54,059 nucleotides of DNA from NCBI GenBank assembly GCA_964527795.1, contig CAZGOS010000002.1:1-54059 (forward strand). The letters are read 5' to 3'. Both the position numbers and the translations under genes were made by a program. This document shows, in pieces, positions 1 to 8,207 of this stretch (its first letter is position 1; the number at the start of each line of letters is the position of its first letter). Under the pieces are notes generated by a model, which worked only from the letters and a program-made list of their open reading frames with translations, was not told the origin of the DNA and did no database searches. The DNA comes from SMXL01 sp964527795 (GTDB lineage Bacteria; Bacteroidota; Rhodothermia; Rhodothermales; UBA10348).

Positions 1-914
1 TCTCCAGGCAAGTGTCCGCCGGTTCCGGTTTTCGCCCCCTGACCCCCCTTAAAGTGGAATGCCTGGCATCGAGCGACCTTGTCCAGACTCCAGCCGAAAC
101 GGCCCGACGCCAGCTCATAGAAGTATCTGCTGTTGGCTTCCTGTTCTTCAGGAAGCATGCCGCCTTCACCCGAGCAGATGCCGGTGCCCGCCATCTCAGC
201 TCCTTTCGCCAACGCCGTTTTCGCCTCTTCACTGAGTGCCCCGTAACTCATGTCGCTGACAAACAGCGGAATCTCCAGTCGGAGCGGTTTCTTCGCTCTC
301 GGTCCAATCACAAGCTCCGTTGACACGTCGGCGGCGTCCGCAAGCGGACGTCGGGCCAGTTGGGCGGTGACGATCTGAATGTCGTGCCAGCGCGGCAGGT
401 CCGTTAGTGGAACGCCCATCGCAGAGACTGGTCCGTGGTGCCCAGCCTTCGTCAGACCGGTACGCGCCAGTTCCTGAATCTGGCCGTTGTACGGCTCTTC
501 GGACGTGCCGTGAACGTCCTGGTACAATCCCAGGTAATCGTCTCTTCGATACGGCTGTGGATGCCGGGCGGCCCAGGCTGCAATTTCATCCTCGTCAACG
601 AGAACCGCGTCGCGTTCGACATCGATCCGGGCTCTGAATCGCTTCAGTACCTCCTCGTTGTTGTACTCGCTGACTCCCGTATCGTAGCGGTAATCCCAGT
701 AATGAACCCCACAGATCAGATTCGGCCCGTCTATGAATCCGTCTGCCAGCAGCGCCCCGCGGTGGTGGCAGCGCCCGTACATGACGGAGACCTGATCATC
801 ATGTCGAATGACAACCAGATCAACATCGGCAACCAGTGCGTAGGCCGGTTCGCGATCGGCCAGATCGGACCATTTCGCGATGGTAAAAGGATTTGAAAGA
901 ATGGCAGGGCTCAT
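1..914 (-). CDS. Rieske [2Fe-2S] / FMN-binding glutamate synthase-like fusion (partial, runs off left edge)
   Basis: The visible 304 codons start at the only in-frame ATG (an in-frame TGA lies seven codons upstream) and the C-terminus lies outside the window. Residues about 10-110 form a Rieske domain: C49-x-H51, then 16 residues, then C68-x-x-H71, the spacing of a [2Fe-2S] site. From about residue 190 the sequence matches the glutamate synthase FMN-binding domain (GltB domain 2), with VSDMSYGALSEEAK, CSGEGGM and a FKGGQGAKTGTGG stretch. Known family: FMN-binding glutamate synthase-related oxidoreductases; the Rieske module would feed electrons to FMN (inference). True glutamate synthase activity is doubtful because no amidotransferase domain is seen. 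It lies downstream of an isomerase-like gene and an oxidoreductase on the same strand, so it may share their catabolic operon. Substrate unknown. Confidence 0.85.
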   Translation of the reverse strand, partial: MSPAILSNPFTIAKWSDLADREPAYALVADVDLVVIRHDDQVSVMYGRCHHRGALLADGFIDGPNLICGVHYWDYRYDTGVSEYNNEEVLKRFRARIDVERDAVLVDEDEIAAWAARHPQPYRRDDYLGLYQDVHGTSEEPYNGQIQELARTGLTKAGHHGPVSAMGVPLTDLPRWHDIQIVTAQLARRPLADAADVSTELVIGPRAKKPLRLEIPLFVSDMSYGALSEEAKTALAKGAEMAGTGICSGEGGMLPEEQEANSRYFYELASGRFGWSLDKVARCQAFHFKGGQGAKTGTGGHLPG

Positions 915-990
915 TTTCGGATTTCTTGATGTGGTTCAGTGCTGTGACTCAGTTCTGTGGTTCCAGGTGAATGCAGGCATCGTGTTCCGT

Positions 991-1026
991 CATATTCAGA
1001 ACCATATTCAGAACCTTATTCCGTGA
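991..1026 (-). repeat. 12-bp tandem array spanning the stop codon of the isomerase-like gene
   Basis: On the plus strand CATATTCAGAAC occurs twice back to back (991-1002 and 1003-1014), followed by a diverged unit CTTATTCCGTGA (1015-1026). The stop codon of the upstream gene (TAA on the minus strand, 1016-1018) sits inside the diverged unit. The copies continue in frame past the stop, so the array looks like duplication of the last codons of the gene. Confidence 0.8.
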
Positions 1027-2014
1027 ATGCGTCGTCGAACGCCACGTCGGATGTAGGAAAATCAATGTCGCGGACAAATCCACAGGCTTCTTCGGCTCCG
1101 TGTTCACGATCCATTCCGCCATCCTCCCATTCAACCGAAAGCGGCCCCCTGTATTCGATTCTGTTTAAAGCCCGTATGATTTCTTCAAAGTCGATAGCAC
1201 CGCGGCCCGGCGAGCGAAAATCCCAGTAGCGCCTGGCATCACCAAATTCCGTGTGCCCGCCAAATACGCCGGCCTGCGTAGGCGTAGCAGACCACCAGAC
1301 GTCTTTCATGTGCACGTGATAGATGCGATCGGCAAAACAGTCGATGAATGCCACATAGTCGACACCCTGATACCCGAAATGGCTGGGATCGAAGTTGAAA
1401 CCGAACGTTTCGCGTCGATCGAGCGCTTCGAGCGCACGCTCGGCACTGGCTATATCGAAGGCGATCTCCGTCGGGTGTACCTCGAGGGCGAACCGCACGC
1501 CAACCTCATCAAAAACATCCAGGATACCGTTCCATCGAACGGCAAAATCCGTGTATCCGGTTTCGATCAATGCCGAATCCACCGGTGGAAATGAATACAG
1601 AAGGTGCCAGATGCTGCTCCCTGTGAATCCATTGACCACGTTTACACCGAGGCGGGCAGCCGCCCGGGCCGTGTCTTTCATTTCTTCCGCAGCCCGGCTC
1701 CGTACACCCACCGGATTGCCGTCACCCCAGACGTGAGCGGGCAATATGCCTTCATGGCGACTGTCGATCAGATCGCAGACGGCCTGCCCCACGAGATGGT
1801 TGCTGATAGAGAACACCTGCAGGCCGTGGCTGGAGAGGATTTCTCGCCGGCCGTCGCAGTAATCGTCTTCCGCAAGTGCTCGTTTAACGTCGAAATGATC
1901 CCCCCAACATGCGAGCTCAAGACCGTCGTATCCCCACGCACGTGCCTTTTCTGCGAGCACTTCCAGTGGGAGATCCGCCCACTGTCCTGTAAAAAGCGTT
2001 ACTGGTCGTCCCAT
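1016..2014 (-). CDS. Sugar phosphate isomerase/epimerase-like TIM-barrel protein
   Basis: 332 aa of the xylose isomerase-like TIM-barrel (AP endonuclease family 2) superfamily. Candidate metal ligands at the barrel mouth are E178 (FALEVHP), D209 (NFDPSH), H233/H235 (HVHMKD) and a late Glu in SVEWED. Family members isomerise or dehydrate sugars and inositol derivatives; the substrate here cannot be read from sequence. It follows a Gfo/Idh/MocA oxidoreductase by 50 bp on the same strand, a pairing common in sugar or inositol catabolic operons, and precedes the Rieske/glutamate synthase-like gene. The final codons and the stop lie in a 12-bp tandem array. The start ATG follows the upstream gene with only a weak ribosome site. 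Confidence 0.85.
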   Translation of the reverse strand: MGRPVTLFTGQWADLPLEVLAEKARAWGYDGLELACWGDHFDVKRALAEDDYCDGRREILSSHGLQVFSISNHLVGQAVCDLIDSRHEGILPAHVWGDGNPVGVRSRAAEEMKDTARAAARLGVNVVNGFTGSSIWHLLYSFPPVDSALIETGYTDFAVRWNGILDVFDEVGVRFALEVHPTEIAFDIASAERALEALDRRETFGFNFDPSHFGYQGVDYVAFIDCFADRIYHVHMKDVWWSATPTQAGVFGGHTEFGDARRYWDFRSPGRGAIDFEEIIRALNRIEYRGPLSVEWEDGGMDREHGAEEACGFVRDIDFPTSDVAFDDAFTE

Positions 2015-2064
2015 ATCCCCTTCCTCGGCTTCTCTAAATAGTGTCAGCGATCATTGCTGTGCAA

Positions 2065-3234
2065 TTATTCGCCGGGCGGCTGATACCGAACGTCGAGCCA
2101 CTCCCTGCGCATACTGCTTTCGACCACGGATTCAACAAAATGCACGCCACGAGTACCGTCCTGCACGGTTGGGAAATCAAGGTCATATGGATGTGGGTCC
2201 GAACCCGATATCCGTGCGGAGATCGTTCGGCCGGCGTTGCGATAGATATTGGCAAATGCCTCCAGGAACGCTTCGGGATGACCCCACGGAAACCTGGTAC
2301 TGTGGCCGGCGATAGGGTGCAAATAGGGATTCCCGCGTTTCAGGATTTTCGTAGGCCGCTCGTGAAAACGGTGATAGAGCCAGTTTGGATGCTCCTGCGA
2401 CCAGTCGAGCGAGGCTTCCGTTCCATAAATCCGGATGCGAAGGTTGTTCTCTTCACCAACGCTTATTTGCGATGCGTAAAGTATTCCTCTCGCCCCTCCT
2501 TCGTAGTGGATTAATACCGCGCCGTCATCATCGAGCTGTCTTCCTTCAACCATGATGGCCAGATCGGCAAGGAGCTCTTGCATTCGAAGCCCCGTGATAT
2601 ATCCGGCGAGATTTTCCGCGTGCGTTCCTATGTCCGCAAGGGCGGAGGAGAGTCCGGCGCGTCTCGGATCGGTTCGCCACTCAGCCTGCTTATTGCCCTC
2701 GACCTCCTGCATCGTGGCCAACCATCCCTGCGGGTATTCGACGACGATCTTTCGGATCGTCCCCAGTTCCCCGGCACGAACCATTTCGCGCGCATGCTTG
2801 ACCATGGGATAACCGGTGTAGTTGTGCGTCAGAACAAATATCACATTGTGCTCGTCTACGAGCCTGCATAACGATTCAGCCTCGTCCAGGGTATTCGTAA
2901 GCGGTTTGTCGCAGATAACGTGGAAACCGGCTTCGATAAAACAACGTGCGACCTCGAAGTGCAGATGATTTGGTGTCACGACTGAAACGAAATCAATGCG
3001 GTCGCCCTCCGGCAGGGCGCTCTCGCGTTCAGCCATTTCCTGATATGAATCGTAAACACGGTCAGGATTCAGAAAAAGCGTCTCACCCTGCCCTCTGGAC
3101 TTATCGGGGTTCGATGAAAAGACGCCTGCCACCAGATCCATTTCTCCGTCCAGAGCAGCCGCCATGCGGTGAACAGCGCCAATGAATGCGCCCGGACCAC
3201 CTCCAACCATGCCGTATCTTAGTTTCCTCTTCAT
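2065..3234 (-). CDS. Gfo/Idh/MocA family NAD(P)-dependent oxidoreductase
   Basis: 389 aa. The N-terminal Rossmann fold has a glycine-rich dinucleotide loop (GMVGGGPGAFIGAVH, about residues 8-22) and the family's CDKP motif, whose lysine is the usual catalytic residue (ICDKPLTN, about 111-118). The C-terminal alpha/beta domain is of GFO_IDH_MocA type. Family enzymes oxidise a sugar or cyclitol hydroxyl with NAD(P)+. First gene of a same-strand group with the TIM-barrel isomerase 50 bp downstream, which suggests a two-step sugar or inositol conversion (inference). It is divergent from the response regulator gene at 3379, so the 144-bp gap must hold both promoters. Confidence 0.88.
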   Translation of the reverse strand: MKRKLRYGMVGGGPGAFIGAVHRMAAALDGEMDLVAGVFSSNPDKSRGQGETLFLNPDRVYDSYQEMAERESALPEGDRIDFVSVVTPNHLHFEVARCFIEAGFHVICDKPLTNTLDEAESLCRLVDEHNVIFVLTHNYTGYPMVKHAREMVRAGELGTIRKIVVEYPQGWLATMQEVEGNKQAEWRTDPRRAGLSSALADIGTHAENLAGYITGLRMQELLADLAIMVEGRQLDDDGAVLIHYEGGARGILYASQISVGEENNLRIRIYGTEASLDWSQEHPNWLYHRFHERPTKILKRGNPYLHPIAGHSTRFPWGHPEAFLEAFANIYRNAGRTISARISGSDPHPYDLDFPTVQDGTRGVHFVESVVESSMRREWLDVRYQPPGE

Positions 3235-3321
3235 AATTCAATTCGAACGATGCTGTTCATTAATCGGGAATTCCAATATCGGAAACGGTGTTATTGAAGA
3301 CTCCGGAAATGCTCGGCTCCA

Positions 3322-3351
3322 TTTATTCTTTATCGTTTTATTCTTTATCGT
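3322..3351 (+). repeat. Two perfect 15-bp tandem repeats in the leader of the response regulator gene
   Basis: TTTATTCTTTATCGT occurs twice with no gap (3322-3336 and 3337-3351), 28 bp before the TTG start codon at 3379. It lies in the shared promoter region with the divergent oxidoreductase gene. Same style of short array, with a period that is a multiple of three, as at other gene boundaries in this window. Confidence 0.8.
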
Positions 3352-3378
3352 TGAATAATACGGTCCGGAAGCAATCGA

Positions 3379-4119
3379 TTGTACTTTATTCATTCCGGAA
3401 ACGGAGCCATCCGTCACATCGATTTGCACAACAGGAAAGCGCCGACCATATTGATCGTCGACGACGAGGAGGATATCCTCGATTTACTCGCTTATAATCT
3501 TGAGCGAGAGGGATTTCTTACCCTGGTCGCAAAAGATGGGCAGAAGGCTATCAACATCGCTGAATCGACTAGTCCCGACCTCATCATTTTGGACGTGATG
3601 ATGCCAAATGTCGACGGCCTGGAAGCGTGCGTTCTGCTTCGTGAGCACCCTGTGCTTGAACATGTTCCAATCTTGATGCTGACGGCCAGGACCGACGAGG
3701 AGGACCACGTTCTGGGCCTCGACGCGGGTGCGGATATCTATCTCACAAAGCCTATATCGTTACCGGTTCTTATCAGTCAGGTCAGGGCAGCACTTCGTGG
3801 TTCCGGGCGTATTGATACTGAAACGAGGACGATTCGGGTGCATGACCTGGTAATTGATCGCGAACGCTACATCGTTCGCAAAGCCGGAGAAGAAGAACAA
3901 TGCTTTCGACTTCCCCGAAAAGAATTTGAACTGCTGTTCTTTCTGGCTTCCCGACCCGGGGTGGTTTACTCAAGACAGGACCTCCTGGATTACGTCTGGG
4001 GTACGGATGTGTTTGTCGTCGATCGTACAATCGATGTTCACATTCGCAAGATCAGGGAGAAAATCGGGGGCCGTTATATTGAAACGGTAAAGGGAGTGGG
4101 CTACCGTTTCTTAGCCTGA
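3379..4119 (+). CDS. OmpR/PhoB-type response regulator
   Basis: 246 aa from a TTG start with GGAAG seven bases upstream; an alternative TTG at 3424 would remove 15 residues that precede the receiver core. The receiver domain begins at TILIVDDEED. The phospho-acceptor is D72 in LIILDVMMPNVDG, and the switch lysine is in YLTKPIS. A linker leads to a C-terminal winged helix (DRTIDVHIRKIREK, then GVGYRF), typical of PhoB/OmpR. It would bind direct repeats at target promoters once phosphorylated by the kinase encoded 59 bp downstream. The sequence resembles PhoB, but there are no phosphate-transport (pst/phoU) genes nearby, so the signal is unproven. Confidence 0.92.
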   Translation: MYFIHSGNGAIRHIDLHNRKAPTILIVDDEEDILDLLAYNLEREGFLTLVAKDGQKAINIAESTSPDLIILDVMMPNVDGLEACVLLREHPVLEHVPILMLTARTDEEDHVLGLDAGADIYLTKPISLPVLISQVRAALRGSGRIDTETRTIRVHDLVIDRERYIVRKAGEEEQCFRLPRKEFELLFFLASRPGVVYSRQDLLDYVWGTDVFVVDRTIDVHIRKIREKIGGRYIETVKGVGYRFLA

Positions 4120-4178
4120 ACCCGGCTGTGCGATTGTGAGTATTCCTGGTTACCTAAATTTCTGTCGGCACAATTCGT

Positions 4179-5279
4179 ATGAAGCTGCGCGCGCGTAAAA
4201 GAAGACTTGTCAACATCACCGCCCGGCAAGCTTTAAAGATGCACGGCCTGTCAGGCAAGATTGCCATGCTTACAGGGGCCCTGACCGGCACGTGTGCCCT
4301 TCTGATTATTCTCGTATATGGAACTGATGTAATAATCCCCGTAGCGATTTTCGTTGGTATCTCCATCTTCGCGACCTATTACTCGGCAAGGCATTTTCTC
4401 GATGCCCGCATAGAGCTTGCACGGTCGACACTACGGCGAACCCGGAAATACAAGTTCGGCAAGCTTGATGAGGCGGACTTCCCGAAGGGCGACGAGTTGA
4501 ATGAACTCATTCGCCAGGTGTACCGAACGGGTCAATTACTCGAGCGAGAGATCAGGCAACTCAGACAGGTCGCCGATTATCGTCGTGCATTCATCGGCAA
4601 TGTCTCGCATGAATTGAAGACACCCATATTTTCCATTCAGGGATACGCGGAGACGTTGTTGGAAGGCGCTCTGGAGAATCCGGACGTGAATCGCAGATTC
4701 ATTGAACGAATTGTCCGGAACGCTGATCGTCTGAGTAGTTTGACGAGCGACCTGATCGAGATTTCACGGATAGAATCGGGAGAGCTCAAAATGCATTTTG
4801 TGCCGTTCGGGCTATACGATATTGTTTCCGAAATATTCGATTCCCTGGAACCCAATGCGGCGAAAAATCAAATCAGAATGCGTGCGTCAATTCCTTCCGA
4901 TCTACCACATGTAAGCGGTGATCCCCAACACATCCGACAAGCCCTTGTCAATCTTCTGGACAATGCCATCAAATACACCGATGCAGGCGGCGAAGTGAAA
5001 ATATCCGCGCAGACGCAAAATGGATCCGTGCTGATAGCCGTCTCGGATACAGGAATAGGCATTGCAAAGAAGTATATTCCCCGCGTCACCGAACGATTCT
5101 TTCGCATTGACAAAAGTCGATCGCGTTCTGCCGGCGGCACCGGCCTCGGCCTGGCAATCGTCAAGCATATCCTGGCGGCCCACCAGCAGAATCTTCGGGT
5201 GTCAAGCAAACCGGATGTCGGATCGACTTTTCGATTTCAGCTACCCGTAGCAGGGAGTAAGACAGCCGTGGGTGAATAA
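4179..5279 (+). CDS. PhoR-type sensor histidine kinase
   Basis: 366 aa inner-membrane kinase. Two predicted transmembrane helices (about residues 29-47 and 51-69) are separated by only a few residues, so there is almost no extracytoplasmic sensor loop. A HAMP-like or coiled-coil linker runs to about residue 135. The dimerisation/phospho-acceptor helix has H144 in NVSHELKTPIFSIQGY, followed by an N box (NLLDNAIKYT), G1 (VSDTGIGIAKK) and G2 (GGTGLGLAIV) of the HATPase domain. The H-box wording is that of the PhoR group. It forms an operon with the response regulator 59 bp upstream. Lack of a periplasmic domain suggests sensing within the membrane or through a partner, as proposed for PhoR/PstSCAB/PhoU; inference only. 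It converges with ilvE. Confidence 0.92.
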   Translation: MKLRARKRRLVNITARQALKMHGLSGKIAMLTGALTGTCALLIILVYGTDVIIPVAIFVGISIFATYYSARHFLDARIELARSTLRRTRKYKFGKLDEADFPKGDELNELIRQVYRTGQLLEREIRQLRQVADYRRAFIGNVSHELKTPIFSIQGYAETLLEGALENPDVNRRFIERIVRNADRLSSLTSDLIEISRIESGELKMHFVPFGLYDIVSEIFDSLEPNAAKNQIRMRASIPSDLPHVSGDPQHIRQALVNLLDNAIKYTDAGGEVKISAQTQNGSVLIAVSDTGIGIAKKYIPRVTERFFRIDKSRSRSAGGTGLGLAIVKHILAAHQQNLRVSSKPDVGSTFRFQLPVAGSKTAVGE

Positions 5280-5409
5280 CATTCAACCCGGAATCGGTGT
5301 GCATTCCGATCACGGTTTCTGGAGCGCACCGGATCACAGACCTGTGCCTCGGAGAAGACACGGCTCAGGTATTGATTGACGATGCCGAAGAGGGAATCCT
5401 TTTTATCGG

Positions 5410-6387
5410 CTATTGATCGGGTGCGGAAACGGGCTCAGAAACGGGCGCAGAAATCGGTGCAGAAACGGGTGCAGAAACGGGAACGGACGTTAACCAACCG
5501 TAGGGATCGTTACCTTGTTCCAGAATATCGAAGAACGCCTCCTGCAATCTCTTTGTAATCGGACCACGTTTGCCCTCACCAACTACGTGATGATCCACCG
5601 CTCGAATCGGACTGATTTCAGCCGCCGTTCCCGTAAAGAACAATTCATCGCATATGTAGAGAATCTCCCGTGGCAACAGTTGTTCATGAACGGAAAGACC
5701 CATGTCGCGGGCGATCCTGATCACGGAATTGCGCGTAATGCCCGGCAGAATGGAAAGCGCCGTCGGAGCTGTATAGAGAGCACCGTCCTTCACAACGAAC
5801 AGGTTCTCGCCGCTGCCTTCAGCCAGGTATCCGTCAATGCTCAGCATGATGCCTTCGGTGAAGCCGTTCAGGACGGCGTCCATCTTCACGAGCCCCGCAT
5901 TGAGGTAATTTCCTCCCGCTTTCGCCATTGCCGGGAATGTATTCGGCGCCATGCGATTCCAGGAAGCTACCTGCACGTCAACACCTTTTTCCAGCGCATC
6001 CGCTCCCAGATAAGCTCCCCATTCCCACACGGCGATGTAGGTCTCGACCGGATTTTTGAGCGGATTGACACCCATCGGTCCTACACCTCGGAAAATCAGA
6101 GGTCTTATATAACAGGCTTCGAGTCCGCTGTTTGTTATCGTGTCGATGGTTGCCTGTTCCAGTTCCTGGGTCGTGTAGGGCGAAGCCATGCGATAGATTT
6201 TCGCTGAATCTACCAGACGCTGCGTATGTTCACGAAGACGAAATACGCTCGAACCTTTATCCGTTTTGTAGCAGCGAATGCCTTCAAAAACAGAGGTTCC
6301 ATAATGCAGCGCATGGGTAAGGATGTGCACTTTTGCCTCGTTGTGAGGAATAAGCTCTCCGTTGTACCAAATATCCGGTTCAGGCAT
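5410..6387 (-). CDS. ilvE: Branched-chain amino acid aminotransferase with repeat-derived C-terminal tail
   Basis: 325 aa cytosolic PLP enzyme (fold type IV) moving an amino group between glutamate and the keto acids of Leu, Ile and Val. The ATG at 6387 has GGAGAG upstream and precedes the family's usual first residues (IWYNGELIPH); a longer frame upstream lacks this support. The PLP lysine is about K156 in FPAMAKAGGNYLN; the HALHYGTSVFEG and GSGENLFVV motifs are present. The recognisable enzyme ends near GNDPYGWL. The last 20 or so residues are a (P-V/I-S-A/E) tail encoded by a 12-bp tandem array, not normal for IlvE. A TTGACA hexamer lies at 6503-6508 on the minus strand, but no good -10 pairs with it. 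Confidence 0.95.
   Translation of the reverse strand: MPEPDIWYNGELIPHNEAKVHILTHALHYGTSVFEGIRCYKTDKGSSVFRLREHTQRLVDSAKIYRMASPYTTQELEQATIDTITNSGLEACYIRPLIFRGVGPMGVNPLKNPVETYIAVWEWGAYLGADALEKGVDVQVASWNRMAPNTFPAMAKAGGNYLNAGLVKMDAVLNGFTEGIMLSIDGYLAEGSGENLFVVKDGALYTAPTALSILPGITRNSVIRIARDMGLSVHEQLLPREILYICDELFFTGTAAEISPIRAVDHHVVGEGKRGPITKRLQEAFFDILEQGNDPYGWLTSVPVSAPVSAPISAPVSEPVSAPDQ
5420..5491 (-). repeat. 12-bp tandem array coding the PVSA tail of IlvE
   Basis: Plus-strand units: GGTGCGGAAACG (5420), GGCTCAGAAACG (5432), GGCGCAGAAATC (5444), GGTGCAGAAACG (5456), GGTGCAGAAACG (5468), then a degenerate GGAACGGACGTT (5480-5491). Two units are identical and the rest differ by one to a few bases. Read on the minus strand in the ilvE frame they encode VSAP/ISAP/VSEP blocks, and the array ends eight bases before the stop codon. 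Confidence 0.92.
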
Positions 6388-6584
6388 GGCTTCTCTCCAC
6401 TCTTCGGTTAAACTGAGGATCCCGGGATGAACCCAACCCACGTAGCCGACTGGAAATTACGCCTGAATGAACCCACCCTGTAGAAAAAAGGTTCGAATTG
6501 CGTGTCAATACGGCGGGAATACGACCATCTGAGACGATTCAGGTACCCTCGTACCGGTTCGTATCCATCCAACCATTCGGGCCC

Positions 6585-7274
6585 TTACCGTTTTCCTCGT
6601 GCAAGACGGTAAATAGTCGCCAGAATCTTTACAGACGCCTGATAAGTACCAGAAAGGGTACCGGTAACTTTTGACGTGCCAATGCGTTTTCGGTACGAGA
6701 CGGGCACCTCGATGTACCGGAGCCCGTGCTGAACCGCCTTGATCTGCATCTCGATCGTCCAGCCGTAGGTGCCTTCTCTCAATTCGAGGCGATCGAGATC
6801 CCGTAGTCGTATTGCGCGAAAAGGTCCCAGATCGGTGAAGTGTGCGTTCCAAAAAAGGCGCATCAGAGCACATGCCAGCTTGTTGCCCAGGATGGCCTGC
6901 GGTAACAAGGCTCCAGGTTGCGAATTTCCACGAACGCGCGAACCGATCACAAAATCTGCTTCATCCCGGAGGATCGGCTCCACTATGCGACCGATTTCTT
7001 CCGGATAGTCACTGTAATCACCGTCGAGGAACGCAAGAATATCCGCGCCGTGCCGGCGGGCCCAGTCGATACCCGTCAGACAAGCGTATCCGTACCCCCG
7101 TCGTTCCTCCAATAATACAGTCGCGCCTTCGGCTCTCGCCCTGTCGGCTGTTTGATCTGTGGAACCGTTGTCGACTACGACGACGTCCGCGACCATGTGC
7201 CTGGGAATCGCACGAAGAACCATTGCAATTGACTGCTCTTCGTTCAAGGCTGGAATAATGACAATCGTCCGCAT
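6585..7274 (-). CDS. Family 2 glycosyltransferase (dolichol-phosphate mannosyltransferase-like)
   Basis: 229 aa, GT-A fold. N-terminal nucleotide-binding strand IVIIPALNEEQSI, a VVDNGSTDQT loop, and the metal-binding stretch LDGDYSDYPEE correspond to the GT2 motifs. No transmembrane helices are seen, unlike GtrB/ArnC-type relatives, so it probably works at the inner face of the membrane transferring a sugar from a nucleotide sugar to a polyprenyl phosphate or similar acceptor. It is a single gene upstream of the convergent-to-kinase ilvE on the same strand (about 200 bp gap). Exact donor and acceptor unknown. Confidence 0.85.
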   Translation of the reverse strand: MRTIVIIPALNEEQSIAMVLRAIPRHMVADVVVVDNGSTDQTADRARAEGATVLLEERRGYGYACLTGIDWARRHGADILAFLDGDYSDYPEEIGRIVEPILRDEADFVIGSRVRGNSQPGALLPQAILGNKLACALMRLFWNAHFTDLGPFRAIRLRDLDRLELREGTYGWTIEMQIKAVQHGLRYIEVPVSYRKRIGTSKVTGTLSGTYQASVKILATIYRLARGKR

Positions 7275-7343
7275 CGAAATTGAAGGCGCTGGAGCCTGTT
7301 TGGAGTCGATGTCCGCCCGAGAACAGGGTCTAATTTGAAATCA

Positions 7344-8207
7344 CTATCTCGGAGTCTGTTTGTCAACGAATCCGATCACGCCAACGGCCGAGGAATCGAG
7401 CGTCCACTGCAGTTCAAATCGACCTAACGATCCAAAGAATCCGTGTGCGTTCTGCAGGTTGACCGGATTATCTATGCGCTCCCATTCAGGGCTCTGTACG
7501 GAGACAAACGCTCCGACGCTTCTCAATTCGATAGCAGGACCATCCGTCGGCCATCCAATGTCTCTGAGAACAACCTGCTGATCCCTTTTGAGATAGGCGT
7601 CGAATTCCCACCCGTTTACTTTTAGTCGCCCGTCCTGGTCATATTGGATGAATACGGTCGTGATCGCATTCTCGTTGGGACGTGAGACCTCATACCGCAT
7701 TGCGATATGAAGGGGCGGCGCGTCCAGCCCCTCGATGAAAATCACCTGGCTGAATTGCAACGTATCACCCACCGGTTCGCTTGCGAAAAACGATGGTCGT
7801 CCGGGGATGGTGGTCGTCGCTTTTGCTGCCGGTTCGCCTCTCCTCCAGACTTGAAGCTCATAGGTGTGATCGAATAGAGGCGTGAAAACGCCCGAAAACA
7901 GATGTGCTATCGACCCGTCGAACAATTCCACCGGCGAATCTGACCATGTGACGACTTCCGACGTCTGTACGTCCACCGACTGTATGGAAATCTCATGCAA
8001 ACTCGGGTTTTCGGCAAGCACAGTCGCGGTGAGCGCGTTTATCCGGACGGTTTGAGTATCTGAATCTGAATCCAGGAATCCGTGGATCGCAAAGACCTTC
8101 TCCGCATCATCCGTCAATGGAGAGATTGTATTGTCACAACCGGGCAGGACCGTGAGGCCCAACAACCAGCAGGCAACAACCGCAGATATGTACCGACTCC
8201 CTTTCAT
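7344..8207 (-). CDS. DUF4249-like outer-membrane lipoprotein, partner of TonB receptor
   Basis: 287 aa. Residues 1-24 are a lipoprotein signal ending in a lipobox (VLPGC), so Cys24 is probably lipidated. The rest is predicted beta-rich, with no catalytic motif that I recognise. The start codon directly abuts the TAG of the upstream TonB receptor (TAG-ATG with no gap), implying translational coupling. DUF4249-type lipoproteins in Bacteroidota are typically encoded next to TonB receptors with a carboxypeptidase-regulatory domain; assignment to that family here rests on context and general character and needs a profile search. Likely located on the outer membrane. Confidence 0.7.
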   Translation of the reverse strand: MKGSRYISAVVACWLLGLTVLPGCDNTISPLTDDAEKVFAIHGFLDSDSDTQTVRINALTATVLAENPSLHEISIQSVDVQTSEVVTWSDSPVELFDGSIAHLFSGVFTPLFDHTYELQVWRRGEPAAKATTTIPGRPSFFASEPVGDTLQFSQVIFIEGLDAPPLHIAMRYEVSRPNENAITTVFIQYDQDGRLKVNGWEFDAYLKRDQQVVLRDIGWPTDGPAIELRSVGAFVSVQSPEWERIDNPVNLQNAHGFFGSLGRFELQWTLDSSAVGVIGFVDKQTPR

